In this document: positions 35,157 through 46,095 of the stretch, piece after piece
Position numbering within the stretch: position 1 is the stretch's first letter
How the letters are laid out: every line of letters begins with the position of its first letter
NCBI GenBank assembly: GCA_001414345.1
Contig: LLCB01000190.1
Coordinates: forward strand, 1 to 64,000
Length of the DNA stretch: 64,000 bases
Reading direction: 5' to 3'
Source: Hymenoscyphus infarciens
Taxonomy: Eukaryota; Ascomycota; Leotiomycetes; Helotiales; Helotiaceae
Made by a program: the position numbers and the translations under genes
Notes under the pieces: model-generated
Database searches by the model: none
The model's input: only the letters and a program-made list of their open reading frames with translations
Told to the model about the DNA's origin: nothing

Positions 35157-35550
35157 TATAATAGCCTACTATTCTAAATTACTAGTATTTATAAAACTAC
35201 TAATACCTTTATACTAAGAGTATAAATTACTAATACTTATATAACTAAAGATACTAAAGGTATTAATATCTAATATTTATATATAAAAGAGATTAAAGTT
35301 TAGATAGTATATATTTAGCTTTTTAGCTTTTATTATTTAGTATTAGCGATATTAGATAAGACTTAGTTATTATTATTCTTAGACCTTAGTAGTGTCTAAG
35401 CTCTTATATATATAGATACTCTTATTCGAGATAAGAGAAGACTAATTTAGTCTTTTCTTCTATATTAGTACCTAGTATCTATATATATTATTCTTTCGAA
35501 TATACTCTTATATATCTTATTAATAGTCGTATATAACTCGTGTTACTATA
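35157..35550 (+). repeat. 3' LTR of the host gypsy element
   Basis: It starts TATAATAGCCTACTATTC just after the polypurine tract and parallels 11993-12387. The right end is uncertain by about 10 bp. Confidence 0.6.
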
Positions 35551-35754
35551 AAAACTCTATTATATATATAGAGAAAAGAGAATATATAAGACTCTCTTTT
35601 TCTATAATATACTTCTTAGGTCTAAGAAATAGCTTTCTAAGCTTATAATAAAACTAGATTATAAAAGAATCTCTTAACTATATTACTCTCTATCTCTACT
35701 CTAGAGCTTATAAAGCTATATAGATTACTTTAAACTTCTAAATAATTATTTAAA

Positions 35755-36249
35755 CTATCTTTTATCTAATATATAAAGTAGATTAGATAAGAGAGAGTAA
35801 TATAATAAAACTAGTAATATAACTACTTTAGTATATACTAAAATATATTATTTTTAAAAATATATAATAAAATAATAATACTTTATTATATTCTAATTTT
35901 AATTAGAATCTCTTATTTTAAACTTAATATATAGAAATATAAAGTTAATATCTTTATCTAGTATTTATCTAGTTCTTAAGTCTGACTTTTAAAAAAGCTA
36001 TTATTAAATCTCTAGAAAAATTTAATAAAGCTTAGAATATAAAAAATATAATTATATTTTAAAAATTAAATATAAGTTTTAGATATATATTAATAGTAGA
36101 CACTTATTAAAGTATTTTTAATAGTAAAGATAAAGAGTTATTAAAAGCTAGTCAAAGCGATTTTAGTATAAACTAAAGTAGTTATATTACTAGTTTTATT
36201 ATATTACTCTCTCTTACTTAATATATAAAGTAGATTAAGTAAGAGATAG
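35755..36249. repeat. MITE-like inverted-repeat element
   Basis: The left arm (35755-35844) and right arm (36159-36249) are about 90-bp inverted repeats flanking about 315 bp of AT-rich interior. The arms share GAGAGAGTAATATAATAAAA and TAGTAATATAACTACTTTAG, and the outer ends read CTATCT. Within each arm lies a smaller inverted segment (ATATATAAAGTAGATTA against its reverse complement). There is no coding capacity. It is probably a miniature inverted-repeat (foldback) transposon. The target-site duplication is not clear. Confidence 0.65.
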
Positions 36250-36788
36250 CTTAAGTAGTTAGTAATTCTAGATAATATTTAAAAGTAAGTTTCTACTCTT
36301 AGATTCTATTTAACGTCTTCTCTTATATTCTAGTATATTATTAGCTCTAGCTTTAATAAAGAGTAGATAGTATTTATAAATCAAGTAGCTTATAGTTAGT
36401 ATTATATATATTTATACTAGCTTTATAAAGTACTAGGCTTCTAAATTTAAATATATCTTTAAGTTTCTCTTAAAGTAAGCTAGCGCGCTACTAAGCTTCT
36501 AGTTAGCGTTTTAGATTTCCTTATCTAAACGATTCTAGATATTAGAATAAGAAAGAATACTCTCTCTCTTTAGAATATAATAGAATAGAATAACTTTACT
36601 TATAGAATATAATAGAAGAGGAAGGATAATTATAAAAGAAGGATTAGAGTAGCTAGAAAGGTTAAAAAGAGAGGCTAGGAAGAGAGAGAAGAGTAAGTAG
36701 TATAGAATAGGAGTAGCTAGGCGAGGAAGAGTATCTCTAAATAAAGTAGGTTAATTTATAAGAGACCGGTAGTACTTAATATAGAACT

Positions 36789-36888
36789 CCTTTTATAAAC
36801 TAATCTACTTTACCTCTTATAAACCGACTCACTTTATCTCTTATAAATCGACTTACTTTACCTCTTATTAACCTACTTTACGTACTTC
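36789..36888. repeat. 24-bp tandem repeat, four copies
   Basis: About four copies of a unit reading roughly CTCTTATAAACCGACTCACT plus four more bases, diverged by transitions. It is non-coding and lies in the AT-rich block. Confidence 0.65.
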
Positions 36889-37599
36889 TATAGAATAATA
36901 TATAAACCTTTCTATTCTCTCTACTAAGTATAGAAAGGAAATTAGCCTTATATAGAAGTAGAAGAGATAGGCGTATTAAAAGTATAGGATTAGAAGAGAT
37001 AGACGTATTAAAGGCTAGAGATAGAATATAATAGGCTAGGAGCGCTTAAAAGAGAGGATATAATAAAGAAGAATAGCTTTAAAAGTAAGGAAAGATACGA
37101 ATAAGAATCTTTAGAAAGAATAGAAGTACTAATCTAGCTAAGAAAACAAAAACGCTGTTTTTAGTTTTAAATATTACTTATAGTAGAGCTTTATATAAGC
37201 TCTTTAAGAGTAAGCTGCCGATTTAAGACATTTCTAAGAGTAGTAGTAGCTACTTCGTAGCTAGGCTTTTAAGTACTCGTCGAAGTAAGTATTAAGAAGA
37301 AGTTGATTAAACTAACTCTAATAGCGAAGAGTGTTCTAAATATATAGTAACGTATTATATATATATAGAAGATAAAGTTATAGAATATATTATACGTGTA
37401 AACTAGGCTTATAACTATAACGTATTTTTAGATTAAAAACGCTCTAAGAAGCTTTATATTCAGAGGTAAAAACTCTACTATATATATATAGAGAAAAGAG
37501 GTTATATAAGACTCTCTTCTTTTATAATAGAAGTATTTTAAGAGATAAAGTAAAGTCTATATATAAGTAGTAGAGGTTTTAGTACTAAGCTAGATAAGA

Positions 37600-39340
37600 A
37601 TTAAAAAGTATTTATCTTTTTAAATAAAGAGCTTATTATAACTAGCTTAGTAGTAGTACTAGCTATATATAGCTTAGTATTTTAGTATTATTTCTTATTT
37701 AGAACTAATAGATCTACTACTATTCTAATAAAGTTATAATTTTAATAACACTTATTTATAGTAGTAAAGTCTCTAAGTTAAAATATAATCTTCTCTTATA
37801 TATAAAAGAATCTTTCTAACTCTAGTATCTTTCTAAGTATAGTTATACTTAAAAAGTAACTTCTAAAGTCTAAAAAATTCTCTCTTATATAACCTTTTCC
37901 TTTTATTTATAAAGCTTAAAAAGTATTCTTAGTATTCTCTATTTTATAACTAGTTAAGAAATCGGAATTAAAAAGTTTAATTATACTTTAATAATCTTTA
38001 AATACTATATAACTTATCTTAGACTTATATTAAAGCTCTAAATAGTTCTTAGTAAGTTTTATAGTTATCTCTTAAATAACTGCTTTATAAGTTTTAAATA
38101 TATAATAATAATTAGTATTTACTTAGAGTCTATTATATACTAATATCTTCTATTACTTATAAGTAAATAATATACTATTATCTAAAAGTTTATTTTTCTT
38201 TAATATTTTACTTTTAGCTAGTAAGTAGGTCGTTAAAATACTTTTAAGTTATTAATAAATTAATTATTATTAAGAAAAGAGACTATTAAAAGTAAGATTC
38301 TCTAATTAAAAGAAGTCTAGTATAAGAGATAATAGTAAAGAAGAGTTATTAATAGATTAAGAAAGAGTTAGAGTATAGTTATTACTTAATAGACGTCTCT
38401 AGAAATCTTCTATTATAGTCTCTAACTAAGTAATTCTATTCTCACTTTCTTAGTTTTTAGCTTTTATAGCTTAAACTATACTCTATATCTTGTTTATATT
38501 AGAGAAGTCTCTTTTATCTCTCTGAAATTAAGAAGCTAGGCTCTTTCTCTTATTATTATAAGATTTTCTATTCCTAGGCGTTTAATTATAGTTTATAGAC
38601 TTTTTAGAAAGAGGTTAGCTATCTTCTTTGAGATTTTACTTAAAACTTTATTATAAAGCTTAGAAGAGACCTAGAGTTACTCTAGGTTTAGTTATATTAA
38701 TATCTATAAAAGAGATAAAGAGAGTAATTTAAGAGTCTTCTAATAACTTATCTATTTTCAACTATCTAAATTATATATAACGTTTTCTATATAAAGAGAG
38801 TTATTAGAAACCGTAGAAATACTTAGTATATTCTATTCTCTTTAATATATTAAGAATATAATTTTACTAGCTAGCTAATAAATACTAAACTCTAATATTA
38901 CTAGCTATTTAAGCTCGATATTAGTCTAGTCTAAATCTAAGCTAAATCGAATCTAAATTAGAGACGACGATATAATTAAGTAAGATATTATAATAGACTA
39001 TCTCTTATAAAGAAGAATTTAGTCTTTTTATATAATAATATAAAATATAAATAACTATAGAAGAGGTATATAGAAGTATATTCTAGAGAAAAATATATAT
39101 AAATACTAAGCTCTAATATAGAAGAAAAGACTAAATTAGATCTTTTCTAACTATAGAAGAGTAGACAGCTATATATAAGAGATTAGATAGTACTATAAAG
39201 TCTAAAACTCGAAGCCTAAAGTCTAAAACCTTTCTAAATTAGATAATATAAAATAATAATAGCTGAAAGCTAATATCTAACTACTAAAACCTTATATATA
39301 TAGTATATAAACTTAGCTATTTAAAATAGCTAGCTATTAT
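37600..39340 (-). mobile_element. Inverted LTR-plus-gag fragment
   Basis: Read on the minus strand, about 39340-38960 is an LTR of the host-element family (starting TATAATAGCTAGCTATTTT). It is followed by a gag-like region down to about 37600. The segment near 38030-38200 is the reverse complement of the gag text near 13300. No pol could be seen, so it is a truncated, RIP-degraded copy in opposite orientation to the main element. Confidence 0.6.
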
Positions 39341-40280
39341 ATTCTTCTCTTTCTCTTTTTTCTCTTTCTACTTATAAAAGACTTAAATTAGTATCTTCTT
39401 CTTTTTTATATAAAAGTATTTCTTATCTTAGTAGCTACTTATAATAAGCTTAGTAAAAGACAATTATAAACTCTTTAAATAAGCTTTAAAAAAGTCTTAA
39501 ACCTAGGTTTAGATAAAGGTTTTATTAACTATAGTATTATATAAAAACTATTAAAGTATTAGTTTAAACTATTTTTAAAACTTTACTAATTATAAAAGAA
39601 GTACTTCTAGTAATCTTAGTTTAAAGTATCTAAGTCTTTTCTAAGAAAGTAAACTATATCTCTAATATAGTTTTTAATACTTTTTTCCTTATAATAATTA
39701 GTAACTAATTAATAGTTTTAATACTTTTCTCTATCTCTCTCTTCTTTTTTTTAGTTATAAAAGAGTAAACTTTATCTTTATAAGCTAGAGTAATTAAAAG
39801 AGTTAATATAGAGTTAAAATATATTTAGAATATATTTAGATAATAACTTATAGAAGTCTATATAGTATTCTACTTTATATAATACTTATATTTCTTTAAA
39901 GTCTTTTAAATAAACGTATACTAATAATCTCTATTCTAATATTCTATTTAAAAATACTAAATATAATAGACTAAGTAAGTAATAAATAAAGAAGTTAGAA
40001 AAAGTATTTTATTCTATATAACTAATTAGTACTCTAAAGTAGATCTAACTAAGAAATCAAGACTTATATTATATATATATTCTATAAGTAAAGTTAGTAT
40101 AAAAAGATATATTTAATTAGAAGATATTCTTACTATTTATATTATTTAGATAAAAAGGAAAGAAAAAAGGAAAATAGAATTAAAGAAAAGCTAACTATTA
40201 ATATACTATTTATATTAATAGCTAGTACTATATAATTATTATTCATTACTTAATTATTATTATTATAATATAGAATAAGA
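39340..40280. repeat. Interspersed repeat, copy B
   Basis: The second copy of the repeat at 33890-34860, in the same orientation and diverged by transitions. Here it abuts an LTR in the opposite orientation, so its left edge coincides with an element boundary. Normal-composition sequence resumes at about 40310. Confidence 0.6.
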
Positions 40281-40309
40281 GTGAGTATCTAAGTTCTGAT
40301 ATACTGAAA

Positions 40310-41299
40310 AAGAGATTGATAGCTTAAAGCGAACCTACCTAGGTAGTTAGAGGAAACTAATCTATTCATATTTATATACTTTCTTAAACAATGGCTATGA
40401 ATGTCCGCGAAGTAGTGAAATCAGAGAGTGTTGGTAGCAATGGCTAGACCAAGCGTGAAGTAGATATTCACGGACTATGGTCACTTTTCCAAATAAAGAT
40501 TGCGATTATCTTGCGGTGTAAATTGAGAGCGACTAGTATAGGAGATTAGTTTCCTAGGTATAGTAATGTCAAGTGATACCAAAGCTTTCGGCAACATCGA
40601 GAGGTCTACTCTTATGATAGAGCACGTCGTGCTCTAATATTCTAGCATCGCAGTTCTTGTCTTGTCGCCCTTTGATCTCAGTTTTCTGAATGAGTTGCTA
40701 GCGAGGTTAAGTGTTAAGAAGCAAAATAAGGAGTAATGATAAGGCAAAATTGCTAAGCAAGTATAGAAGCTGTAGATGAGAAACCTAAATGTAATAGAAA
40801 TGTACAACCAGGAGTATTTCTTGGAAGTCACTTTGTGTACAGTGTACACATTGAGTGAGAGGGAGGGTAGATTTACACGGCTTGGGGATATTCGCGCGAC
40901 AGAATTTAGTTCTGGTTGTACCCTTGCTAGAAATTTTCACTGGTAAATAACGGTTGAGAAGATCCTTTTTCAATTATTTCAATTATCTGAAAAGCTATCT
41001 ACCTGATCTGTGTACATGAGAGCAAGTGTTTGTAATCTTAAAGCCCTCTATCCTATGTCTATCTTGTCCAACGGAGCAAGATTAACAAGGAGCTAGGGAT
41101 CAATTATCAGAAGTCGAAATAAGAGATCAGACGCAGACATTTACACAGGGTTTTCTGACAGCTCTAACAAGAACAGGGAAATTCATTACAGCCAGAGTAC
41201 ACTGAGACGCTTCCGACAAAACAACGTGACGAGGTGTAAATGACAAACAATTGAACAGGCCATCTGTAAAGGATATACTTCACAAACAGATCAACCAGC
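40310..41299. other. Intergenic stretch at compartment edge
   Basis: Composition changes sharply from AT-rich repeat to normal near 40310. Only short ORFs occur, and none is recognisable. The right end should hold the 3' UTR of the leftward RNA-binding protein gene. A short hairpin (GAGCACGTCGTGCTC) is at 40620-40634. Confidence 0.5.
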
Positions 41300-43947
41300 T
41301 CAGCGAGTCTCACCAATTGTAGCGTGACCAGCAGGTGTTGGTGTGGATGAGCGGTCATTTGGGACTTGAGCTGTACCAGCGTTGCCAACCATAGCCGAAG
41401 GCGAGTACTCTGGTGGATACGAAGGACCGACTGGCGAGGTGTGCTGAGAAGGCGCATAAATTCCATAACTCGGTGCCGGGGCAATTCCACTAGCAGCGTA
41501 GTTGTAAGGGTAGCCGAACGAATAGTAAGCTTGTTGATGGCCTGGGCTCCCAGATGCAGCTGACGATGGTGCTTGAGCTTGAGTTGTATACGCTGGACTA
41601 CCAGAGAATGAATACCCAAAGGGGGAAAATGGAGTACCATATCCCGAAGCGTATGCTGGTGCTGTTGATGGTGTAGTGTAAAATTGGCCGTTACCATCAG
41701 TGAACAGCGTACCAGTACTTGGAGTTCCATAAAACGGATTGAACTGGGCGCCATACGGAGAGCCAAACTGTGCGGGTGACATTTGTGGAATTGCAGAAGC
41801 TGATGAATTGTTGCGATGTCGGCGGACAGGTGATTGAAAGGAGCCAGTTGAAGATTCGCGGCTATGAGAAACGCGACTCTTCTGGGCAGCACCCTGGGGA
41901 TCCTTTTGTGAGACTCGAAGAATCTTACCACCAAAGCTGTACCCGTTCTGTTTCGTATTAGAACAAAAATGTTTGTGAAGATGAATGTATGGACATACCT
42001 TTCCAGGAATAGCCCGAGTGACAGAAAGGGGGGAGCTGAACTTGACAAAAGCAAAACAGAACTTCTCTTGTGCTGTTGATGGTCAGCATTAGACACTTCA
42101 ACGTTAAAAGAGGAAAACCCAACCTGAGAACTTTGACTGTGCTTCACGAAGCATGATGTTTTCAATGGTGCCGTAATGCTCAAATAGTTGTGTGACCTGA
42201 GCTTCAGTTGTGCCAACAGGAAGATTGCCAACGAAAATGGAGCATCTATCGTTTTCATAGTTTTCGAGATAGGCACGGTCCGCGGAACTTGTTGGACTCT
42301 TTTGTAGCTTTGTAGGGGAAGCCATGCCCGCAATAGCATGGATCTTGTACAAATCATGATTACGGAATGCCTGCGACCATTATGAGTAAGTTTGGATATT
42401 GCGGAGGGAAAGAAAAACGTACAGTAAATGCAGCTTGGCCTTCATCGTACATCTCAAACTCGACGATTACACCCTCATTGAAATTCAAGGAGCTGCGCTC
42501 AACGTTCGAGGCAGTGTAGCAAACCGTGATAGTGCCAAAACCCTCAAGAAGTTCTCGGGCCTCCTTTGGAGTGACTACAGCACCATACTTGCGCTCAACG
42601 TAAAACAGGCCTTCGAATCCTTGAGCAATTCGTCCGGAAGTGCTGAATGGTGAAGACTCACGGTGTGCCTTGGCCTTCTCGCACCTACAAGGACGGCCCT
42701 TGATCAGGTTTCCTCGACCCTCCCGAATGGCGCGCTCAGCATCTTCTGGATTCTTGGGTAGCGTTAGCTTCCAGTTGGTTAAATTGGAGCAAACAACTTA
42801 CAGTGTATTGACAGAATGCAAAGGGCATGTGCTTAGCATCACGTCGAATCTTGACGTAAACTGGGCCAAACTCGCGAAATACTTGTGTGACAGCAACTTG
42901 AAGGCTCTCCTCGCTCTCAGATTGAAGAAGACTGGGAAGTGTTAGCAAGGTGGCAGGGAAGAGAAGGTGAAGATGCCTACTTTGCCACAAAAACACAGCA
43001 CGATGGGGGGAAAACGGATTGGGCATTCTCAGTGCTAATAGCACCATATGCAGCACACTCGCTTCCAGGGCTTTCCGAAACATACTCCTGGACAAACAAT
43101 GAGCTCTTGGGGCCTGGAGACTTGTTACCACGCTTAGTGCTTCTCTCGGCCTTGTCATGGGTTGGGGAAGAGACTTCAGCATCGGAGTCGGAACTAGAAT
43201 CGGTTCTCCAGTTCTCCTTGACGGCAGCACGCTTGGCTCGAGGACCAGTTGGGGTACGTTGATTGGAATCAACGCCCTGGGAGCCAACACGGCGAGTTGG
43301 TGACGAGAACGGATCATCATCCAAAGCTTGATTGCCATTCAAAACAAAGGGTGGGCGGTAGCTTTGCTTGTCAGCTTGTATCTAGAAGGCATGCAACCGA
43401 AGGACACTTACCGGTCAGAGGCTGGGGAATATCCCTTACCCTTGGCCTTGCTGGCTGAGTAGCGACCAGAAGGGGTTGATTTGACCTCAACAGCTGGTTC
43501 ATCATCTAGTGCGAGCTCAGCGAAGCCGGAGATTGGGACACCACCTGGAAAACGTGAGCTAGTGAAACTGAAAGGTGACGGGCCGGAGGGGAACGATTAG
43601 GGAGGTGACACCTGAAGAAAGATTCGGCGGCCGGGATGTCGATAGAAAGGAGGGAGGTACTGGTTGAAGGGCAAAACAGGGGAAGGTGAGTCAAACGCGC
43701 CGAAGAGGAACGCGTTGAGGAGGAGTGGATGTCAATGGGGCTGGAGTGGCAACATGAGGGGTTGGTAGAGGGAAACGCGTTATATTGGAGGTAGAACGCG
43801 TGACGGTGGGAAGATGGAAAGAAGCCAGTCCAAAGCAAGGGAAAAGAACGTACCGGACTCAGCAGCAGAAGCCTGCGAGGCAACCTCATCGTTGGTCACG
43901 CTCATGGCGGCAATGAGGGCCGCGGGAGCTGAAGATTTGGCAGACAT
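41300..43947 (-). CDS. Triple-RRM RNA-binding protein (Mug28/Rim4-like)
   Basis: The model gives a 664-residue RNA-binding protein. It has nine exons: 43947-43854, 43544-43412, 43361-42981, 42931-42802, 42752-42662, 42619-42423, 42370-42124, 42072-41999 and 41947-41300. Introns are GT-AG and in phase: the first is 309 nt, the others 42-52 nt. RRM1 is about residues 195-270 (RNP2 CVFVANL, RNP1-like MPFAFCQYT), RRM2 about 280-345 (LFYVERK, GVIVEFEMY) and RRM3 about 385-470 (CSIFVGNLP, KFCFAFVKF). A Tyr/Pro/Ser-rich low-complexity C-terminus follows. Domain layout resembles fission yeast Mug28 and budding yeast Rim4, which act on meiotic mRNAs; that functional link is inference. The last codons overlap a good donor (GGTGAGA, near 41306), so an alternative 3' exon using the acceptor near 41257 is possible. 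Confidence 0.82.
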
Positions 43948-44272
43948 GGTGCGGTCGTCTTTCGTCGACACGGCGCGAGTGTGGAGGGAGGAGGTCGGAT
44001 GAAGGTGAGGTGAGGTGAGGTGTGATGGGAGCCTCGAAAAGACCAGGAAAACGTGGGAGTGGTGTCGTGCAGAGATCACGACGAAGAAGAAGACGAAAGT
44101 GTATCTTCGACGTGAAGGTTCCGACGGCACGAGTTGTCTGTTTTCGACAGGACTAGACGTGCTCGGGCTTGGGGATGGGGATGGGGATGGAAGGAGGGAG
44201 AAAAGAGGAAGGAGCGGGTGGGGAGATATCTGCTACCGCGACCTCGAAAACGCGCTAAGCCCCGTCACCACA

Positions 44273-44298
44273 CCGCAACCGCAACCGCAACCGCAACC
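44273..44298 (+). repeat. CCGCAA microsatellite
   Basis: Just over four tandem copies of the hexamer CCGCAA, in the upstream region of the RNA-binding protein gene. Confidence 0.85.
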
Positions 44299-44834
44299 CA
44301 CGTAATCGGGGAAGGCTTCCTGGAAGTGCCTTGGAAATGGTTGGGAGTAGTCGGAAAGGTACGCTAGCATTAGCGTTGGAAATTGAATCAAGGTGGAGGG
44401 AAATGGAGGCACGATTGGATACTTTATGACCCTATTTCGATGGGGGTATATATATGTGAAGCCACTTAGTTATAAACCCTTCTTTGGGCCATCTGTGTCT
44501 TTACCATCCTGCCGCCACCCTGCTTTATGCTTTGTGTGAATTGGAGCTCCTGCCTCATCCACGACAGCTGCCAACCAGAAGGAGAAAGCCATGGCCTTTT
44601 TGCTTCCCATTTCGCGAGCAGTTTTAGGAAAATGACGACGTTGACATACTGATTATTCGAGACCAACTCGCACAATAACTGATATTGTACAAAGGTATAA
44701 TTATAATGATTCTCTGACATCTACACGTGCTGATATCATAGATCCCGTCCAAGTGACCGCCACGCAAGTGCATTACTTGGTGCCCCATCACCGAATATTG
44801 ACATCTGACTAAACAGTCGAGTAAATACCACTTC

Positions 44835-44867
44835 GGGGGAAGGGGGGAAAGGGGGGGGGGGCTCGCG
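44835..44867 (+). repeat. G-tract cluster, possible G-quadruplex
   Basis: Three closely spaced G runs (5, 6 and 11 G) separated by AA or AAA lie here, and another GCGGG follows. The longest run can supply two G blocks, so the site can in principle fold as a four-stranded structure. It is intergenic and the role is unknown. Confidence 0.6.
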
Positions 44868-46095
44868 GGTCGCCAGCAAGCGAAATGTAAGAGACTCCAG
44901 CATTACTCTTCGTCATCTCCTGTCCCTTAGATGTTGCAAATCTGTGTACTATGATTGTCTAAGAATGGAAGGGCACCGGAAAGTCATGCTCGAGGTTCTT
45001 GCAATTGAGGCACCAAGCTTGCTGGCGGTGCGACAATGTGAACGCGCTAGTTGAAATAAGAGAAATCTGGCCATCAAACTTCTCTTTCTGGGACTAATGG
45101 AGAAAATATGACAAAAATAAAGTAAAAGAGGAGGTCTTTTTTAGAGCACATAGGAGAATCGAAGATTGAAACCAAACGAAATATTACAGATGCTTATTAG
45201 TTTGACTCTTCTGTATCTAGAGCCAACCTGGACTGTCCAAAGTTTGGGTCTAGGCTGATACTTAGAAAAGGCTGAGGTGGCATAGAAATAATAAAAAAGA
45301 AGTCTTAGGTAGCTTGGCTGTGCATATTTGAGCACTGCTAAAAAAGTAGAACGTTAAGAGGTCGAAACCATTCATACCACGACAGGATATCAAGTAAAGC
45401 AACCGAAGAGGTAGGTTACAAGTAGTTTTCGCATAACAGCGCAGTAACCGGGATTTCTGAAATGACTGTGCACTAGGAGGTGCTGGAATTGGCAACTGGT
45501 CAAAAGGACAATACTTCTGTCAATTGTTCAACTAAGACTCGATTCTGCAAGGCTCGAATGATTGGGTCGATGTTACCTTTAGAAGAGTTAGGACAACTGT
45601 ACCAGCCTTGAGACTACTTGCACGAATTCCTACAATCCTTGGTCGCATTTCTGGAGAAAGTGGATGCTGGTTGACACAAGATTCATTAGCAGATGATGGG
45701 ATTTCGTAATTGCAGTATGATAAAAGTACCCGCCTTTTTCTGTTGCTGGCTATGGGTGAAAGGAATCCTCGAGCTGCAAGGAGCGCGAAGCTATGTTCAT
45801 AAAGAGTCCAGATATCACATTCAAACTGGAGGGTTAGATACGATGTCCCCTGACCGGGAGCGTTGCTTGGGTGGTTGTGTAGGATGGAGAGCTGGAGGTC
45901 GAAGACGTTGGAATAAACATCGAGCCTTGATGCGGGAGCGCGGGGCTTTGCGCTAGGATCTAGAAGTAGACAGTGCACACATCTCTCCCCAAAGCTCGAG
46001 TAGCTTCACATGGAGCACCTCATTTTCGTGCCCTGGCGAAGTACTCCATCCATCATAATTGCTGGTACACCACAGCATTGTCAATTAGGCAAAGG

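Larger units (their letters stand above)
11993..35550 (+). mobile_element. RIP-degraded Ty3/gypsy element hosting nested insertions
   Basis: A plus-strand LTR retrotransposon is interrupted by three later insertions (13871-19670, 23731-24943 and 25088-33725). The 5' LTR is about 11993-12387. The 3' LTR is about 35157-35550 and is preceded by a polypurine tract (AAGAGAGAGAGA). Reading order is gag-like region, protease, reverse transcriptase, RNase H, integrase and chromodomain, all full of TAA/TAG stops where G-to-A or C-to-T changes are expected. No open frame survives. The LTR ends were placed by comparing the two copies and are approximate, especially on the right. A matching target-site duplication was not found, so later rearrangement is possible. 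Confidence 0.75.
43948..46095. other. 2.1-kb intergenic region
   Basis: This stretch holds the promoters of the leftward RNA-binding protein gene and the rightward CIA30 gene. ORFs up to 148 codons occur (minus strand 45532-45978) but show no family resemblance and no convincing coding signature. Simple sequences include a CCGCAA repeat at 44273-44298 and a G-tract region at 44835-44867. Confidence 0.45.

Noticed and set aside
41164..42357. 397-codon minus-strand ORF
   Set aside because: It runs antiparallel in phase to several exons of the triple-RRM gene. The RRM3 and low-complexity frames are the coding ones and join correctly by introns.
45532..45978. 148-codon minus-strand ORF
   Set aside because: No recognisable domain, no clear intron structure and no supporting neighbour. 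Left as intergenic.
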